In this document: positions 16,889 to 26,301 of the stretch, in pieces | Numbering within the stretch: position 1 is the first letter of the stretch | Layout of the letters: each line of letters opens with the position of its first letter | NCBI RefSeq assembly: GCF_902498845.1 | Contig: NZ_CABVLM010000005.1 | Coordinates: 186,001 to 250,000 of the forward strand | Source: Pseudoalteromonas rhizosphaerae | Lineage (GTDB): Bacteria; Pseudomonadota; Gammaproteobacteria; Enterobacterales; Alteromonadaceae | Direction: 5' to 3' | Length of the DNA: 64,000 bases | Notes under the pieces: generated by a model | What the model saw: only the letters and a program-made list of their open reading frames with translations | Database searches by the model: none | Told to the model about the DNA's origin: nothing | Made by a program: the position numbers and the translations under genes

Positions 16889-19107
16889 TGAACAAGTCTT
16901 TTAACGCTTCTTTACAACTTCTTTATCTGTTTGCTTCAAGTATTGCCTTTGCAACTGAAGTTGTCGTTGATGGCTCTCTGAATGATTCAGGTTGGCAAAG
17001 CGCGAAGAGAAACACAGTTAATTACCAAGTTGTTCCACAAACGCTAACAAAGGTAGAGAGCAACTTTTCTTATCAAATAATAACAACTGACCACGGCATA
17101 TACATAGCTGTTGTGGCAACAACTAAGCAACCATTAAGAGTAAGGACACAAGAAAACGACTCGCTTTTTACCAATGATCATATTCAACTAATGATAGATA
17201 TGAATAATACCGAGCAAACGAGTTATGTATTTTCAGTCAATCATCAAGGATATTATTATGATGGTATCTATAAGCAAAATAAAGAGTTAGATTTAGATTG
17301 GGGCAATCAATGGAACTTCAAAACTAAAGTATTTACCGATTCGTGGAGCACTGAAGTTTATATCCCTTGGACTGCTATGTCTTTTGCCATTCAAGAGCAG
17401 AATGAATTCGGCCTTTCTATTACCCGTTTTGATGAATCCACTAATGCAACCTATTCATCAATTCCGGCAAACGCTTCAATGAATAGTTTTTTAACAAATT
17501 TCAGCAAACAAAAAGTTGAAATTAACAATCAGTCGAGCCTAGATATTTTTCCATACATTTCGGCTAATCGAGACATTACGAACAACAAAAACTCTACTGA
17601 TATAGGGGTTGAATTGTTTTGGAAACCTACTAAAAGTCAGCAATTAAGTGCCACCATAAACCCTGACTTTGGACAGGTGGAATCAGATGAGTTAGTCGTT
17701 AATTTTTCAGCCATAGAAAGCTTTTTCTCAGAAAAACGACCTTTTTTCAATGATAGTCAAAGTTTATTTGAAGTTTCAGGGCCAGAGTCTCTCAGAGTAG
17801 TACATACGCCAAGAATTGGCGGGGAGTCATATTATGATGAAGACTATTCAGGTGAGTTGGATTCTGCAATTAAATACACAATAAGTAGAGAACAATTAGA
17901 TTTTGGGCTTTTATCTGCATTTGAAAGTGCCGATAGCGGGAACTCTGGTAGGGATTTTTGGTTGTTCAGAGGCCAGTACCGTTTAGGTGCTAACAAATTT
18001 GGCGCTTCACTTAATAAGGTTAATACGCCTAGCATTGAACGAAATGCAATTATTATTGAGTCTGATTTCAATTATGCATACTCAGATAGTACTGAGCTAA
18101 ATTTCGGTATAATCAGATCTGATATCGAACAAGGACCTGAAACAACGAGCGACCTCGGTTGGTGGCTGACAGGAAGTACAGAGTCATCCGAGCAGCATAG
18201 TCATGAGTTTAGTCTTTTTAACTATGGAGAAGACTTACAATTAAATGACATCGGCTATGTCAAACGAGTCAATCGCAAGCAATTTGAATATGAATATCAA
18301 TTTCAAATTCCAGATTTAGATAGATGGTCGATAAGAGATGTTACATTTGCGTTTGAAACTGAATTAAAAAAGAACCACCAAAATGAAAAACTACCTCGTA
18401 TTGTTGGTGCAGGTGTTGAATTGGTGACAAATGCAGAATTTGAATATCAACTTTCTTTGGAGTTGGGTTCGTCTGGATATGATGATTTACTAACGCGAGG
18501 GAATAATTCCGTATGGCTACCGTCCTTTTATATAGCCGAACTTGAACTGAATTCTCCAGAATATGACTGGGGAAGCGTTGGAGTGGCAATTGAGATGGGA
18601 ACGGAGGGGTTGTCTGGTAACTTTTACAACGCTGAAGTGAGCATTGAGCAGCAGATTAGTACTCTACTACACATTGGACTAACGGTATCACAATACAATA
18701 GTGATAGTTGGCTTGAATGGGATGACGGTAATACCGTCGATGAATTTAACTTCACAGAGCAAGGCATTGAACTAAGTGTAGATTATCAAATTAGTGAAAG
18801 TCAGGAAGTACGTTTTAAACTTGAGTCTGTTATCGGGAAAGCAAATCACCTAAATCAATACATCGTTGATACACAGGGTGAGTTGATAGGCTCTAAAAAC
18901 CAAGATGATTTTTCATTTTCTGAAAGTGCTTTCCAGCTTCGCTATAAATATTCTTTAAGTAAATTAACCGCGCTTTACCTCAGCTATAGTTTTGGTGGGG
19001 AATTTGAAGACGATCTCGCGAAGTTTGGAAAAAGAAACCTTTATAAACAATCAATAAATGCAAAAGATGCTCATAATCTATTTGCGAAAATTCGACTTCA
19101 TTTTTGA
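16888..19107 (+). CDS. DUF5916 protein with N-terminal CBM9-like domain, outer membrane
   Basis: A 739-residue exported protein (signal to about AFAT). The N-terminal carbohydrate-binding CBM9-like domain (VVDGSLNDSGWQSA; NDHIQLMIDMNN; STEVYIPWTAMSF) is followed by the DUF5916 region with its conserved block INPDFGQVESDELVVNFSA, then FFSEKRPFF. The remainder is beta-rich with alternating aromatic residues, consistent with an outer-membrane barrel, ending FAKIRLHF. It is cotranscribed with the two-component genes (1-bp overlap with the kinase stop). The molecular role of DUF5916 proteins is not established; an outer-surface glycan or envelope function is plausible. Confidence 0.82.
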   Translation: MNKSFNASLQLLYLFASSIAFATEVVVDGSLNDSGWQSAKRNTVNYQVVPQTLTKVESNFSYQIITTDHGIYIAVVATTKQPLRVRTQENDSLFTNDHIQLMIDMNNTEQTSYVFSVNHQGYYYDGIYKQNKELDLDWGNQWNFKTKVFTDSWSTEVYIPWTAMSFAIQEQNEFGLSITRFDESTNATYSSIPANASMNSFLTNFSKQKVEINNQSSLDIFPYISANRDITNNKNSTDIGVELFWKPTKSQQLSATINPDFGQVESDELVVNFSAIESFFSEKRPFFNDSQSLFEVSGPESLRVVHTPRIGGESYYDEDYSGELDSAIKYTISREQLDFGLLSAFESADSGNSGRDFWLFRGQYRLGANKFGASLNKVNTPSIERNAIIIESDFNYAYSDSTELNFGIIRSDIEQGPETTSDLGWWLTGSTESSEQHSHEFSLFNYGEDLQLNDIGYVKRVNRKQFEYEYQFQIPDLDRWSIRDVTFAFETELKKNHQNEKLPRIVGAGVELVTNAEFEYQLSLELGSSGYDDLLTRGNNSVWLPSFYIAELELNSPEYDWGSVGVAIEMGTEGLSGNFYNAEVSIEQQISTLLHIGLTVSQYNSDSWLEWDDGNTVDEFNFTEQGIELSVDYQISESQEVRFKLESVIGKANHLNQYIVDTQGELIGSKNQDDFSFSESAFQLRYKYSLSKLTALYLSYSFGGEFEDDLAKFGKRNLYKQSINAKDAHNLFAKIRLHF

Positions 19108-19139
19108 TTAAGGCAACATTCAATCAATCTTATTTAAAG

Positions 19140-19183
19140 TTTCAGTTTCAACTAAGCAAAACTTAAGTTTTAATTTTTAGCAT
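19140..19183 (+). promoter_or_regulatory. response-regulator site 1 and -10 box, upstream of the PAP2-eptA operon
   Basis: Half-sites TTTCAG (19140-19145), ACTAAG (19151-19156) and CTTAAG (19162-19167) at 11-bp steps, then 10 bp, then TAGCAT (19178-19183) as -10. The PAP2 start codon is 27 bp downstream. Same geometry as the sites at 14724, 22531 and 27069. Confidence 0.8.
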
Positions 19184-19209
19184 GTAATCACCAACATTGG
19201 GGTGATTTT

Positions 19210-20064
19210 ATGCCAGTAAAGCTAACAATTGGTCAACAATATCCTAAAGGCAGTTTTCCTTATTGGAAGCTTATAAGCTTTATATGTTTAATGAGTGCCG
19301 TAATGGTAAGTATGGCAATGAATAAAGACGCCTATATCGCCAGCCAAAAAGATATCTTTTCTATCAGTAATAACGCTCTGCAAATACTACCCAGTGAAAT
19401 TTGGCACAATATTACGTACTTGGGAGATGCTCTGATTTTAATTCCGCTGCTTTCCTTCATTTGCCTTATAAATACGAGAATGTGGGCAGCTATGTTCGGA
19501 GCTGTTCCTCTCGCTTGCGCACTTAGTCATTTAGGTAAAAGTTTCTTTGCCATTCCTAGACCCGCTGCTGTTTTAGAACATCATCAATTTACTATTATTG
19601 GTGACACCCTGACTGCTTATACAAGTTTTCCATCTGGTCATACTATTACGATTTTTACAGCAATCTCTGCAATGGTATTTGTTCTTTTAAGAGAAGCTAA
19701 AATCAGTGAGAAACATAAAACGTATTGGATATATTTATCGCTTATGGTCGCTACAGTAGTCGCCATTTCTAGAGTCGCTGTCGGTGCTCATTGGCCCGCA
19801 GATTTAGCATTTGGAGCAATAATAGGCACTGTTTCAGGGTTAAGTGGCGAATACTTATCAAGATATTATTCAAAATGGTGGAATTGGGCAAAAGTAAAGC
19901 CTGCTATTTTAGGATATTTTGTCCTTGGATTTTGCTTCATCCTTTTAGTATGTACTATCAGTGGAAAGCTTCCTGAACTAACTATAATTTGGATAGCAAT
20001 TTCAGTAAGCGCTATTGTTGGTACATACATCACATTAAAATCAATATTACAAAATGAACACTAA
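19210..20064 (+). CDS. PAP2-family membrane phosphatase (PgpB/LpxE-like)
   Basis: An integral membrane phosphatase of 284 residues with all three PAP2 signatures: Lys110 to Arg117-Pro118 (KSFFAIPRP), PSGHT (141-145) and SRVAVGAHWPAD (187-198) with catalytic His194. About six membrane helices surround them, so the active site would face the periplasm. Likely substrates are lipid phosphates such as undecaprenyl pyrophosphate, phosphatidylglycerophosphate or the lipid A phosphate; sequence alone does not decide. The start has GGGGTG upstream. The gene opens the second envelope unit and overlaps eptA by 11 bp. Confidence 0.9.
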   Translation: MPVKLTIGQQYPKGSFPYWKLISFICLMSAVMVSMAMNKDAYIASQKDIFSISNNALQILPSEIWHNITYLGDALILIPLLSFICLINTRMWAAMFGAVPLACALSHLGKSFFAIPRPAAVLEHHQFTIIGDTLTAYTSFPSGHTITIFTAISAMVFVLLREAKISEKHKTYWIYLSLMVATVVAISRVAVGAHWPADLAFGAIIGTVSGLSGEYLSRYYSKWWNWAKVKPAILGYFVLGFCFILLVCTISGKLPELTIIWIAISVSAIVGTYITLKSILQNEH

Positions 20065-21634
20065 GGCCCTTTCTAAAATTTCAATTTTGAAGGCAAGCAG
20101 CTTCACTTTTTGGGTAAGCATTGTAATGACGTTTGCTTACAATTTGGTGCTGTTAGAGTATGTTAATCAAAACACCAATGTATGGAGCACTAGCGGACTT
20201 GGAATATTTCTATCTACTGTTGTGATAGTATTTATCTTTTCATACACCATATTTTCATTGCTAGCGCTTATTTCACCAACAGTTCTGAAAATATTTCTCG
20301 TAATCATCACTGTTTTAAATGCTTCCGCTATATATTACATGAGTAACTATCAAGTGGTGCTAGATAGAACCATGATGGGAAATATATTTAACACCCGCTA
20401 TTCAGAATCTATTGAACTACTCACCGTAAGCTTAGTTTTCCCGATAATAATGTTGGGTTTAATGCCAGCTTGCTTTGTTGCCTTAATAAAAATTAAACAA
20501 GTTGATAGAGTAAAAATATTAGGTAACGCGTCAATTGCTTTAGTAGTCTCTGGTGCATTCTTGTATACGAATTCTACTAGTTGGCTTTGGATTGATAAGC
20601 ATGCAAGCGTTTTAGGCGGAAAGATTTTACCTTGGTCATACATAATAAATTCAGGTAGATATTACTCATCTATAAATAGAACAACTGACGGACAGAAAGC
20701 GTTACCAGATGGCCATTTTCTGGATAACAATAAAACAGTCTTTGTATTGGTCATTGGTGAAACTGCTCGTGCTGCCAATTTCTCATTGTATGGCTATTCT
20801 AAATTAACTAACCCAAAGCTCGCAGAACAGCCGAACCTACTAGTGCTGAACAATACAAAATCCTGCACTACCTATACCACAGGTTCTCTGGCATGTATTT
20901 TAGCACCTAGTGATCAATACTTAGACTTTGAAGCATTACCAACTTACTTAGCCCGACATGGCGTTGATGTACAGTGGCGAACCAATAACTGGGGTGAACC
21001 ACCAATAAAAGTAACAAGTTATACCGAGGCGGGTGAATTACGAGCTGACTGCGTGGGTGAAGGCTGTAAGTTAGATGAAGTACTACTGACTAATTTAATT
21101 AACGCTATCGATTCATCTGATAAACAAAAGATCTTTGTTGTTTTGCATACTAAAGGGAGCCATGGACCAAGCTACTATTCACGATACACAAAAGAATTTA
21201 ACCAATTCACTCCTGTCTGCCGTGATGAGGAAATTAGCAAATGTAGCCCGGAGGAGTTGATTAATTCCTACGATAATACCCTGCTGTATACCGATCATTT
21301 CCTGACGACACTGATAATGGAGTTACAAACCTTAGCGAAAACTTCATCAGCAATGATGTATATTTCTGATCACGGTGAGTCACTTGGTGAGCATGGACTT
21401 TACTTGCATGGCACACCATATTCATTTGCACCAGATTATCAAAAAGATATCCCATTTTTATTTTGGGCATCAGATACTTTTTTAGATGCAAGAAATTTAA
21501 AGCTTAAAAACTTAAATCAAGCTAATAGCCATAATCAGTTTAATGTCTTTCATACCGTTTTAGGAGCGCTTAGCCTTGAGTCATCAATATATGATAGTAC
21601 GCTTGATGTATTGCATAACTCTGGTGAACATTAG
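20054..21634 (+). CDS. phosphoethanolamine transferase, EptA family, divergent active site
   Basis: A membrane-anchored alkaline-phosphatase-fold enzyme of 526 residues that would transfer phosphoethanolamine from phosphatidylethanolamine to lipid A or another surface acceptor. Five N-terminal helices are followed by the EptA N-terminal block (VVLDRTMMGNIFNTRYSES). The soluble domain has VIGETARAANFSLYGY, GSHGPSYYSRY and YISDHGESLGEHGLYLHGTPY. The nucleophile region reads CTTYTTGSLACI instead of the canonical CGTATAVSVPCMF found in the second copy, so acceptor or donor preference may differ. Co-translated with the PAP2 gene. Confidence 0.9.
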   Translation: MNTKALSKISILKASSFTFWVSIVMTFAYNLVLLEYVNQNTNVWSTSGLGIFLSTVVIVFIFSYTIFSLLALISPTVLKIFLVIITVLNASAIYYMSNYQVVLDRTMMGNIFNTRYSESIELLTVSLVFPIIMLGLMPACFVALIKIKQVDRVKILGNASIALVVSGAFLYTNSTSWLWIDKHASVLGGKILPWSYIINSGRYYSSINRTTDGQKALPDGHFLDNNKTVFVLVIGETARAANFSLYGYSKLTNPKLAEQPNLLVLNNTKSCTTYTTGSLACILAPSDQYLDFEALPTYLARHGVDVQWRTNNWGEPPIKVTSYTEAGELRADCVGEGCKLDEVLLTNLINAIDSSDKQKIFVVLHTKGSHGPSYYSRYTKEFNQFTPVCRDEEISKCSPEELINSYDNTLLYTDHFLTTLIMELQTLAKTSSAMMYISDHGESLGEHGLYLHGTPYSFAPDYQKDIPFLFWASDTFLDARNLKLKNLNQANSHNQFNVFHTVLGALSLESSIYDSTLDVLHNSGEH

Positions 21635-21639
21635 AAATT

Positions 21640-22398
21640 ATGTTGAACTACAACAGCGTTATTAAAATTATTATATTGGTAATGCTTTATTTTGCCTTAC
21701 CAATAACTGCTGCCCCTCTTATTAAAAGTGGTTCTGAAGAAACATCTGAATTGAATTTATATACCGCGAAATATAGTGTATTACGGGGCAAGAAAAAATA
21801 TGGTCGAGCCACAAGAAAACTAAGTAAAAATAATACTTCTTATTCGTTATCATTCAATACTAGCGCATCAATTTTTTTCTATAGCATAGATACGAGTGAG
21901 ATAAGTAATTTTCTATGGCAGGACAATAAAGTAGCGTTACTGAGCTATAAAGGAAAAGATTCGAGAACTTTTAAAAAAGATAAACATTTACAGTTAAATT
22001 TTGATCATAATAACCAAACTTTAATAGCTAAAATGAATGGCGATATTAGTGAGCAAACCTTAAAAGATGACGTGTTAGACCCACTATTTGTGTTTGAAAT
22101 GTTAAGGCTTGACGCACTGAAAAACGATGGGTTTTCTAATGTAAAACAATTGCATTACACCGTTTATGATACAAGTGGCTTCAAAGAATTTAACTTCCTG
22201 AATGGTGGACGAGTTACTATTGACACACCTCTTGGGGAACTTAATTGCATCAAGTTAAGCAGGATTAGAAAAAATAGTACTAGAAAGACGCATATTTGGC
22301 TGGCAATTGATTACGACTATATTCCTATTATGCTTTTACAAGAACACAAGGAAGAAGAAGTCGCAACACTACTTATAAGTTCTATTGAGAAACATTAA
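21640..22398 (+). CDS. DUF3108-domain exported protein
   Basis: A 252-residue protein with a signal peptide (IIILVMLYFALPITAA) and a DUF3108-type beta-rich body: YTAKYSVLRGKKKYGRATRKL, SFNTSASIFFYSIDTSE, DDVLDPLFVFEMLRLDAL, and the C-terminal FNFLNGGRVTIDTPLGELNCIKLSRIR. It is predicted to be periplasmic. It starts 5 bp after the eptA stop and so belongs to the same operon. DUF3108 proteins are envelope-associated without a settled function. Confidence 0.8.
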   Translation: MLNYNSVIKIIILVMLYFALPITAAPLIKSGSEETSELNLYTAKYSVLRGKKKYGRATRKLSKNNTSYSLSFNTSASIFFYSIDTSEISNFLWQDNKVALLSYKGKDSRTFKKDKHLQLNFDHNNQTLIAKMNGDISEQTLKDDVLDPLFVFEMLRLDALKNDGFSNVKQLHYTVYDTSGFKEFNFLNGGRVTIDTPLGELNCIKLSRIRKNSTRKTHIWLAIDYDYIPIMLLQEHKEEEVATLLISSIEKH

Positions 22399-22530
22399 GA
22401 AGCAATATCGGCATAACCTTCCTACAAATAAAAGATAAAAACTACATTTCTAATTAACTTCTAAAACTAACTACCGTAATTCAATAATAGCAAAGCCTTT
22501 CTAAGCAAAAAATAGCAACACTTTGCCATT

Positions 22531-22574
22531 TATCAGTTTGAACTAAGCAAATCTTAAGTTAACAAAATTACCAT
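22531..22574 (+). promoter_or_regulatory. response-regulator site 2 and -10 box, upstream of the Omp85-eptA2-dgkA operon
   Basis: Half-sites TATCAG (22531-22536), ACTAAG (22542-22547) and CTTAAG (22553-22558) at 11-bp steps, then 10 bp, then TACCAT (22569-22574). The next start codon (22602) has AGAGGTG upstream. The rest of the intergenic stretch 22399-22530 shows nothing else clear. Confidence 0.8.
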
Positions 22575-22601
22575 AAAGCCATACTCATAAGAGGTGTCTT
22601 T

Positions 22602-24212
22602 ATGAAAAAGCATTTTGTTATCAACCTACTTGCAACATCAATAATTTTCTTAACTTGTAGAGCACAAGCAGCGAATGCAACTGACGATAATTGTAATCAA
22701 AAAGATAAAATAGAATTAAAGACCTACGACATTTTTAACTTAGAAGATCCAGACACTATTTTTCTCCATCGCTGGGCTAACTTTTTTCATATCAAAACCA
22801 AAAATAAAACACTGTACAATGAAGCAGCATTTTTCATCAAAAAGTGCGATGTAAGCCAAGAAGATCTTGAAGAACTGGAACGCCACCTCAGAAGTAAAAA
22901 ATACATAAGAAATGCACGAGTAACTCGAAACGATAACTCTGACAAAATCACAGTTGAAGCTTGGGATAACTGGTCACTAATGCCAACAGTAGATTTTGGC
23001 CGTAAGGGGGGAAAGAATAAATACGCTATTGGTATCAAAGACAGAAATTTCTTAGGCTTGGGTATAGACGCTGAGCTTGAATCGTTTACCAATGATCAAC
23101 GCAGTGGATATAAATTTAAAACTAATTTCCCATTATTCCTCAATAATAATATTAACGCGCAAGTTAATCTAACCAACAGCGACGACGGCACATCTGAATC
23201 TGTATTCATACAGAAAGACTTTGTAAGTTTTGATACCAACAATGCATTTAATATTGGCTTTGACAACTTTAGGCAAATAGATACCCAATACAAACTTGGC
23301 AAAACTTACAACCAATTTGAACACAATCAACGTTACTCAACAGCTAGCTGGCAATGGCTTAAAAATGATTCCAGTGAAGATACATTAAGATTTGGTATTG
23401 GTTTTACTAATGAACAGCATGAATTTTCAGCAGTTAATGAGATACAAAACCCAGATTTAATTTCTGTCGTACCTTCTAATAGAGAGTTTATATATCCATA
23501 TCTTAGTGTTGAGTATTTGCAAAAAGACTTCAGAAAATTATCTAACCTCAACCTGATAAATCATATAGAAGACTTCAACCTTGGGTGGAATTTAACAACT
23601 CAAGTTGGCACTGATATCGGGAATACAGATACCTCACCAACATTACTTTGGCGGTCAAGTTTAACAAAAGGCATAGAAATATTTGATGATGCTTTTTGGT
23701 TTATTAGTGCAACCTTAGGTGGGGAAATTTACAGTGATTCCAACAATGCAAATAGAACTGTATTAAGCGTCAATAATGAATACTTTCATAAATTAAATGA
23801 TAGCTGGAGTGCCTATTTAAAAAACAACAGTCAATTTAGTGAGAATCAATTTCAAGACAACCCTATTGTCTTAGGTGGTGAAACTGGCTTACGGGGTTAT
23901 CCATTACAATACAGGCATGGCGATCACAGCACTCAATTTACGGCTGAAGCTCGTTATTACCCTCACATCAATATCTATAAATTACTTGAGTTAGGCGGAG
24001 CTATTTTTGTCGATACAGGCAGAGTTTTCGGTAGTTCAGATAATACCACCAACCAAGATTCATGGATGACTTCTGTGGGACTGGGTGCTCGATTTTACTC
24101 TACTCAAACCAGTGAAGCACGTGTCATTCATGTCGATATTATCAAGCCATTAACCTCTGATGCCAATGTCAATGGTGTTGAATTTCGTATAACCACTAAA
24201 CATTCTTTCTAA
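22602..24212 (+). CDS. Omp85/TamA-like outer-membrane surface antigen (D15 domain)
   Basis: A 536-residue exported protein with a signal peptide ending near RAQA. One or two POTRA-like segments (VSQEDLEELERHLRSKKYIR, ARVTRNDNSDKITVEAWDNW) are followed by a 16-strand type barrel: FGRKGGKNKYAIGIKDRNFLG, then ENQFQDNPIVLGGETGLRGY, the Omp85 family GLRGY signature, ending HSF. It is shorter than BamA (five POTRA) and closer to the patatin/TamA-like short Omp85 group. It may insert or transport a surface component. First gene of the third envelope unit. Confidence 0.85.
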   Translation: MKKHFVINLLATSIIFLTCRAQAANATDDNCNQKDKIELKTYDIFNLEDPDTIFLHRWANFFHIKTKNKTLYNEAAFFIKKCDVSQEDLEELERHLRSKKYIRNARVTRNDNSDKITVEAWDNWSLMPTVDFGRKGGKNKYAIGIKDRNFLGLGIDAELESFTNDQRSGYKFKTNFPLFLNNNINAQVNLTNSDDGTSESVFIQKDFVSFDTNNAFNIGFDNFRQIDTQYKLGKTYNQFEHNQRYSTASWQWLKNDSSEDTLRFGIGFTNEQHEFSAVNEIQNPDLISVVPSNREFIYPYLSVEYLQKDFRKLSNLNLINHIEDFNLGWNLTTQVGTDIGNTDTSPTLLWRSSLTKGIEIFDDAFWFISATLGGEIYSDSNNANRTVLSVNNEYFHKLNDSWSAYLKNNSQFSENQFQDNPIVLGGETGLRGYPLQYRHGDHSTQFTAEARYYPHINIYKLLELGGAIFVDTGRVFGSSDNTTNQDSWMTSVGLGARFYSTQTSEARVIHVDIIKPLTSDANVNGVEFRITTKHSF

Positions 24213-24222
24213 GGTAAGTTAA

Positions 24223-25905
24223 GTGTACAAAATTATCAATTTTTTAAACCAAATTAAGCTCACAACTAATCAATTAGTGATTTATACCTGCGTATACATC
24301 ACTTTAGTTTTGAATTTCCCATTTTTAAGTAAAATAACGACAGTGGTTACAGCCCTTGAATCTTACAATCTTTTTTTCTTACTGTCTGTCCCTGTTTTTT
24401 TATTGGCATTGTCTATTTTCGTTCAATGCTTTTTATCCTTTCGATGGATAACAAAACCACTACTCATCTTATTGGTTTTATTGTCGTCTGTTCTTTTTTA
24501 TAGCACTGTGACATACGGTATAGTTTTTGATTATGGCATGATCCAAAATACAGTTGAAACGGATACGGCTGAAGCATTTTCTTATTTTAACTTCTCCGCA
24601 ATATTGTTCTTTCTATTTTTTGGAGTAATACCTTCACTTCTTATTGCCAACGTTCAATTGACCTATAGTTCTTTTGTCGGGGAATTGCTCGCACGGATAA
24701 AATTACTTAGCGGCAGTGTCGGTGTAATATTTCTAATTGCAATAGTATTTTATTCAAACTATGCATCTGTTGGCCGAAATAATCGCGATTTAGTGGGCTA
24801 TCTAACGCCATATGCCTTGATTGATTCAACAGTAAAATATGTTCGAAAAAACTATTTGTATCCTCCGTTAAAATTCAGCCTGTTAGACACGTCTCCAACC
24901 ATTAAAAATGATGATAGTAACAAAAGTATTACTGTTTTAGTGCTAGGTGAAACAGCAAGATCCCAAAATTTTTCTTTAAATGGTTATGAAAAGCAGACCA
25001 ATAGCCTAACTAAAGACTTAGGCGTTGTTTCATTTAAAGATGTTACCTCCTGTGGAACAGCAACTGCGGTATCTGTACCTTGTATGTTTTCAAGGTTAAA
25101 CAAAAACAACTACGAGAAAAGAGTGGCGGTAGCACAACAAAATGCCGTTGATTTAATTCACTTGGCAGGAGCTGAAGTGTATTGGATCAGCAATAATAAT
25201 GGTAGCTGCAAAGGCGTTTGCTCAAGGGTAAAAACGGAGCAGATTTCTACTAATAGTAAAAATCCATTATGTGATGGTGAGTACTGTTTCGATGAAGTGC
25301 TGGTTGACGAATTAAGAAAGAAACTTCATTCATTGGAAAGCGACAATACACTAATTGTACTTCATATGATCGGCTCTCATGGGCCTACTTACTACCGACG
25401 CTACCCCAAAAATAAACGAGTATTTTCTCCAGACTGTCAACGAAGTGATATCCAAAATTGTAGTCAAGAGGAACTGGTTAATACCTACAACAACACTATT
25501 GCTTATACTGATTTAGTCTTGTCAGAAATCATCACAGAACTTGCAGCATTGAGCAATGAGAACAATATCAAAACATCAATGATTTATGTTTCTGATCACG
25601 GTGAATCTTTGGGCGAAAGTGGCGTATATTTACATGGTTTACCTTACGCATTTGCACCAGAAGAACAAACAAAAGTGCCATTGATTTATTGGGGGGATAA
25701 ATTACATCACAAAGCCAAGTTAGATTGTTTAAATAAAATTAGTGAACAGCCTATATCTCATGACAACGTATTCGATATTTTACTTGCTGAAATGCAAGTA
25801 AAGTCAAAAGTTTATCAACCTAAAAACAACCCTTTTAATCATTGTACTAATGGTGTTTCCGTAGCAAATGCAAAGTCACCAACAATTTCTCAAGGAGTAA
25901 ACTAA
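24223..25905 (+). CDS. eptA: phosphoethanolamine transferase, EptA family, canonical
   Basis: A 560-residue lipid A phosphoethanolamine transferase starting at GTG 24223. It has five N-terminal helices, the EptA membrane-domain motif DYGMIQNTVETDTAEA, then LGETARSQNFSLNGY (metal ligand Glu243) and the nucleophile block SCGTATAVSVPCMFS (Thr279 region). HMIGSHGPTYYRRYP and YVSDHGESLGESGVYLHGLPY complete the zinc site. The reaction adds phosphoethanolamine to lipid A phosphate, lowering surface negative charge, and releases diacylglycerol. It is followed 3 bp later by dgkA, the enzyme that recycles that product. Confidence 0.93.
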   Translation: MYKIINFLNQIKLTTNQLVIYTCVYITLVLNFPFLSKITTVVTALESYNLFFLLSVPVFLLALSIFVQCFLSFRWITKPLLILLVLLSSVLFYSTVTYGIVFDYGMIQNTVETDTAEAFSYFNFSAILFFLFFGVIPSLLIANVQLTYSSFVGELLARIKLLSGSVGVIFLIAIVFYSNYASVGRNNRDLVGYLTPYALIDSTVKYVRKNYLYPPLKFSLLDTSPTIKNDDSNKSITVLVLGETARSQNFSLNGYEKQTNSLTKDLGVVSFKDVTSCGTATAVSVPCMFSRLNKNNYEKRVAVAQQNAVDLIHLAGAEVYWISNNNGSCKGVCSRVKTEQISTNSKNPLCDGEYCFDEVLVDELRKKLHSLESDNTLIVLHMIGSHGPTYYRRYPKNKRVFSPDCQRSDIQNCSQEELVNTYNNTIAYTDLVLSEIITELAALSNENNIKTSMIYVSDHGESLGESGVYLHGLPYAFAPEEQTKVPLIYWGDKLHHKAKLDCLNKISEQPISHDNVFDILLAEMQVKSKVYQPKNNPFNHCTNGVSVANAKSPTISQGVN

Positions 25906-25908
25906 TCC

Positions 25909-26274
25909 GTGTTTGATAGTGAAAACAAGCCTAAAGGTCTTAAACGAGTTTATCTCGCAACATTGAATTCAATCAGAGCGTTCAAGTGGCTCCTAAGGAA
26001 TGAAGCCGCATTTAGACAAGAGTTACTGTTGCTTATATTGTCGATCCCCGTAACTTTTTTGTTCAATATTACACTGAAAGAGCAACTCATACTTATCATT
26101 GCGGTACTGTTCATTATGTTTACCGAGATAGTAAATACTGCAATAGAGGCAGTCGTTGACCGTATTGGTTTCGAAATACACCCACTGTCAGGTTTAGCGA
26201 AAGATTTAGGGTCTGCCGCAGTATTAGTGAGTATAGTGATTGCTATATGTATTTGGTTGGTAGTTCTTTTTTAA
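25909..26274 (+). CDS. dgkA: diacylglycerol kinase
   Basis: A small integral membrane kinase of 121 residues, the normal DgkA length, starting at GTG 25909. The family signature EIVNTAIEAVVDR (73-85) holds the catalytic Glu and Asn, followed by KDLGSAAVLVS. There are three membrane helices. It phosphorylates diacylglycerol to phosphatidate at the inner membrane. Immediately downstream of eptA (3 bp), it fits the known logic that PE-dependent surface transferases generate diacylglycerol that must be recycled. Confidence 0.95.
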   Translation: MFDSENKPKGLKRVYLATLNSIRAFKWLLRNEAAFRQELLLLILSIPVTFLFNITLKEQLILIIAVLFIMFTEIVNTAIEAVVDRIGFEIHPLSGLAKDLGSAAVLVSIVIAICIWLVVLF

Positions 26275-26301
26275 TGACATACTCACATAGAGGAATTTTA
26301 T

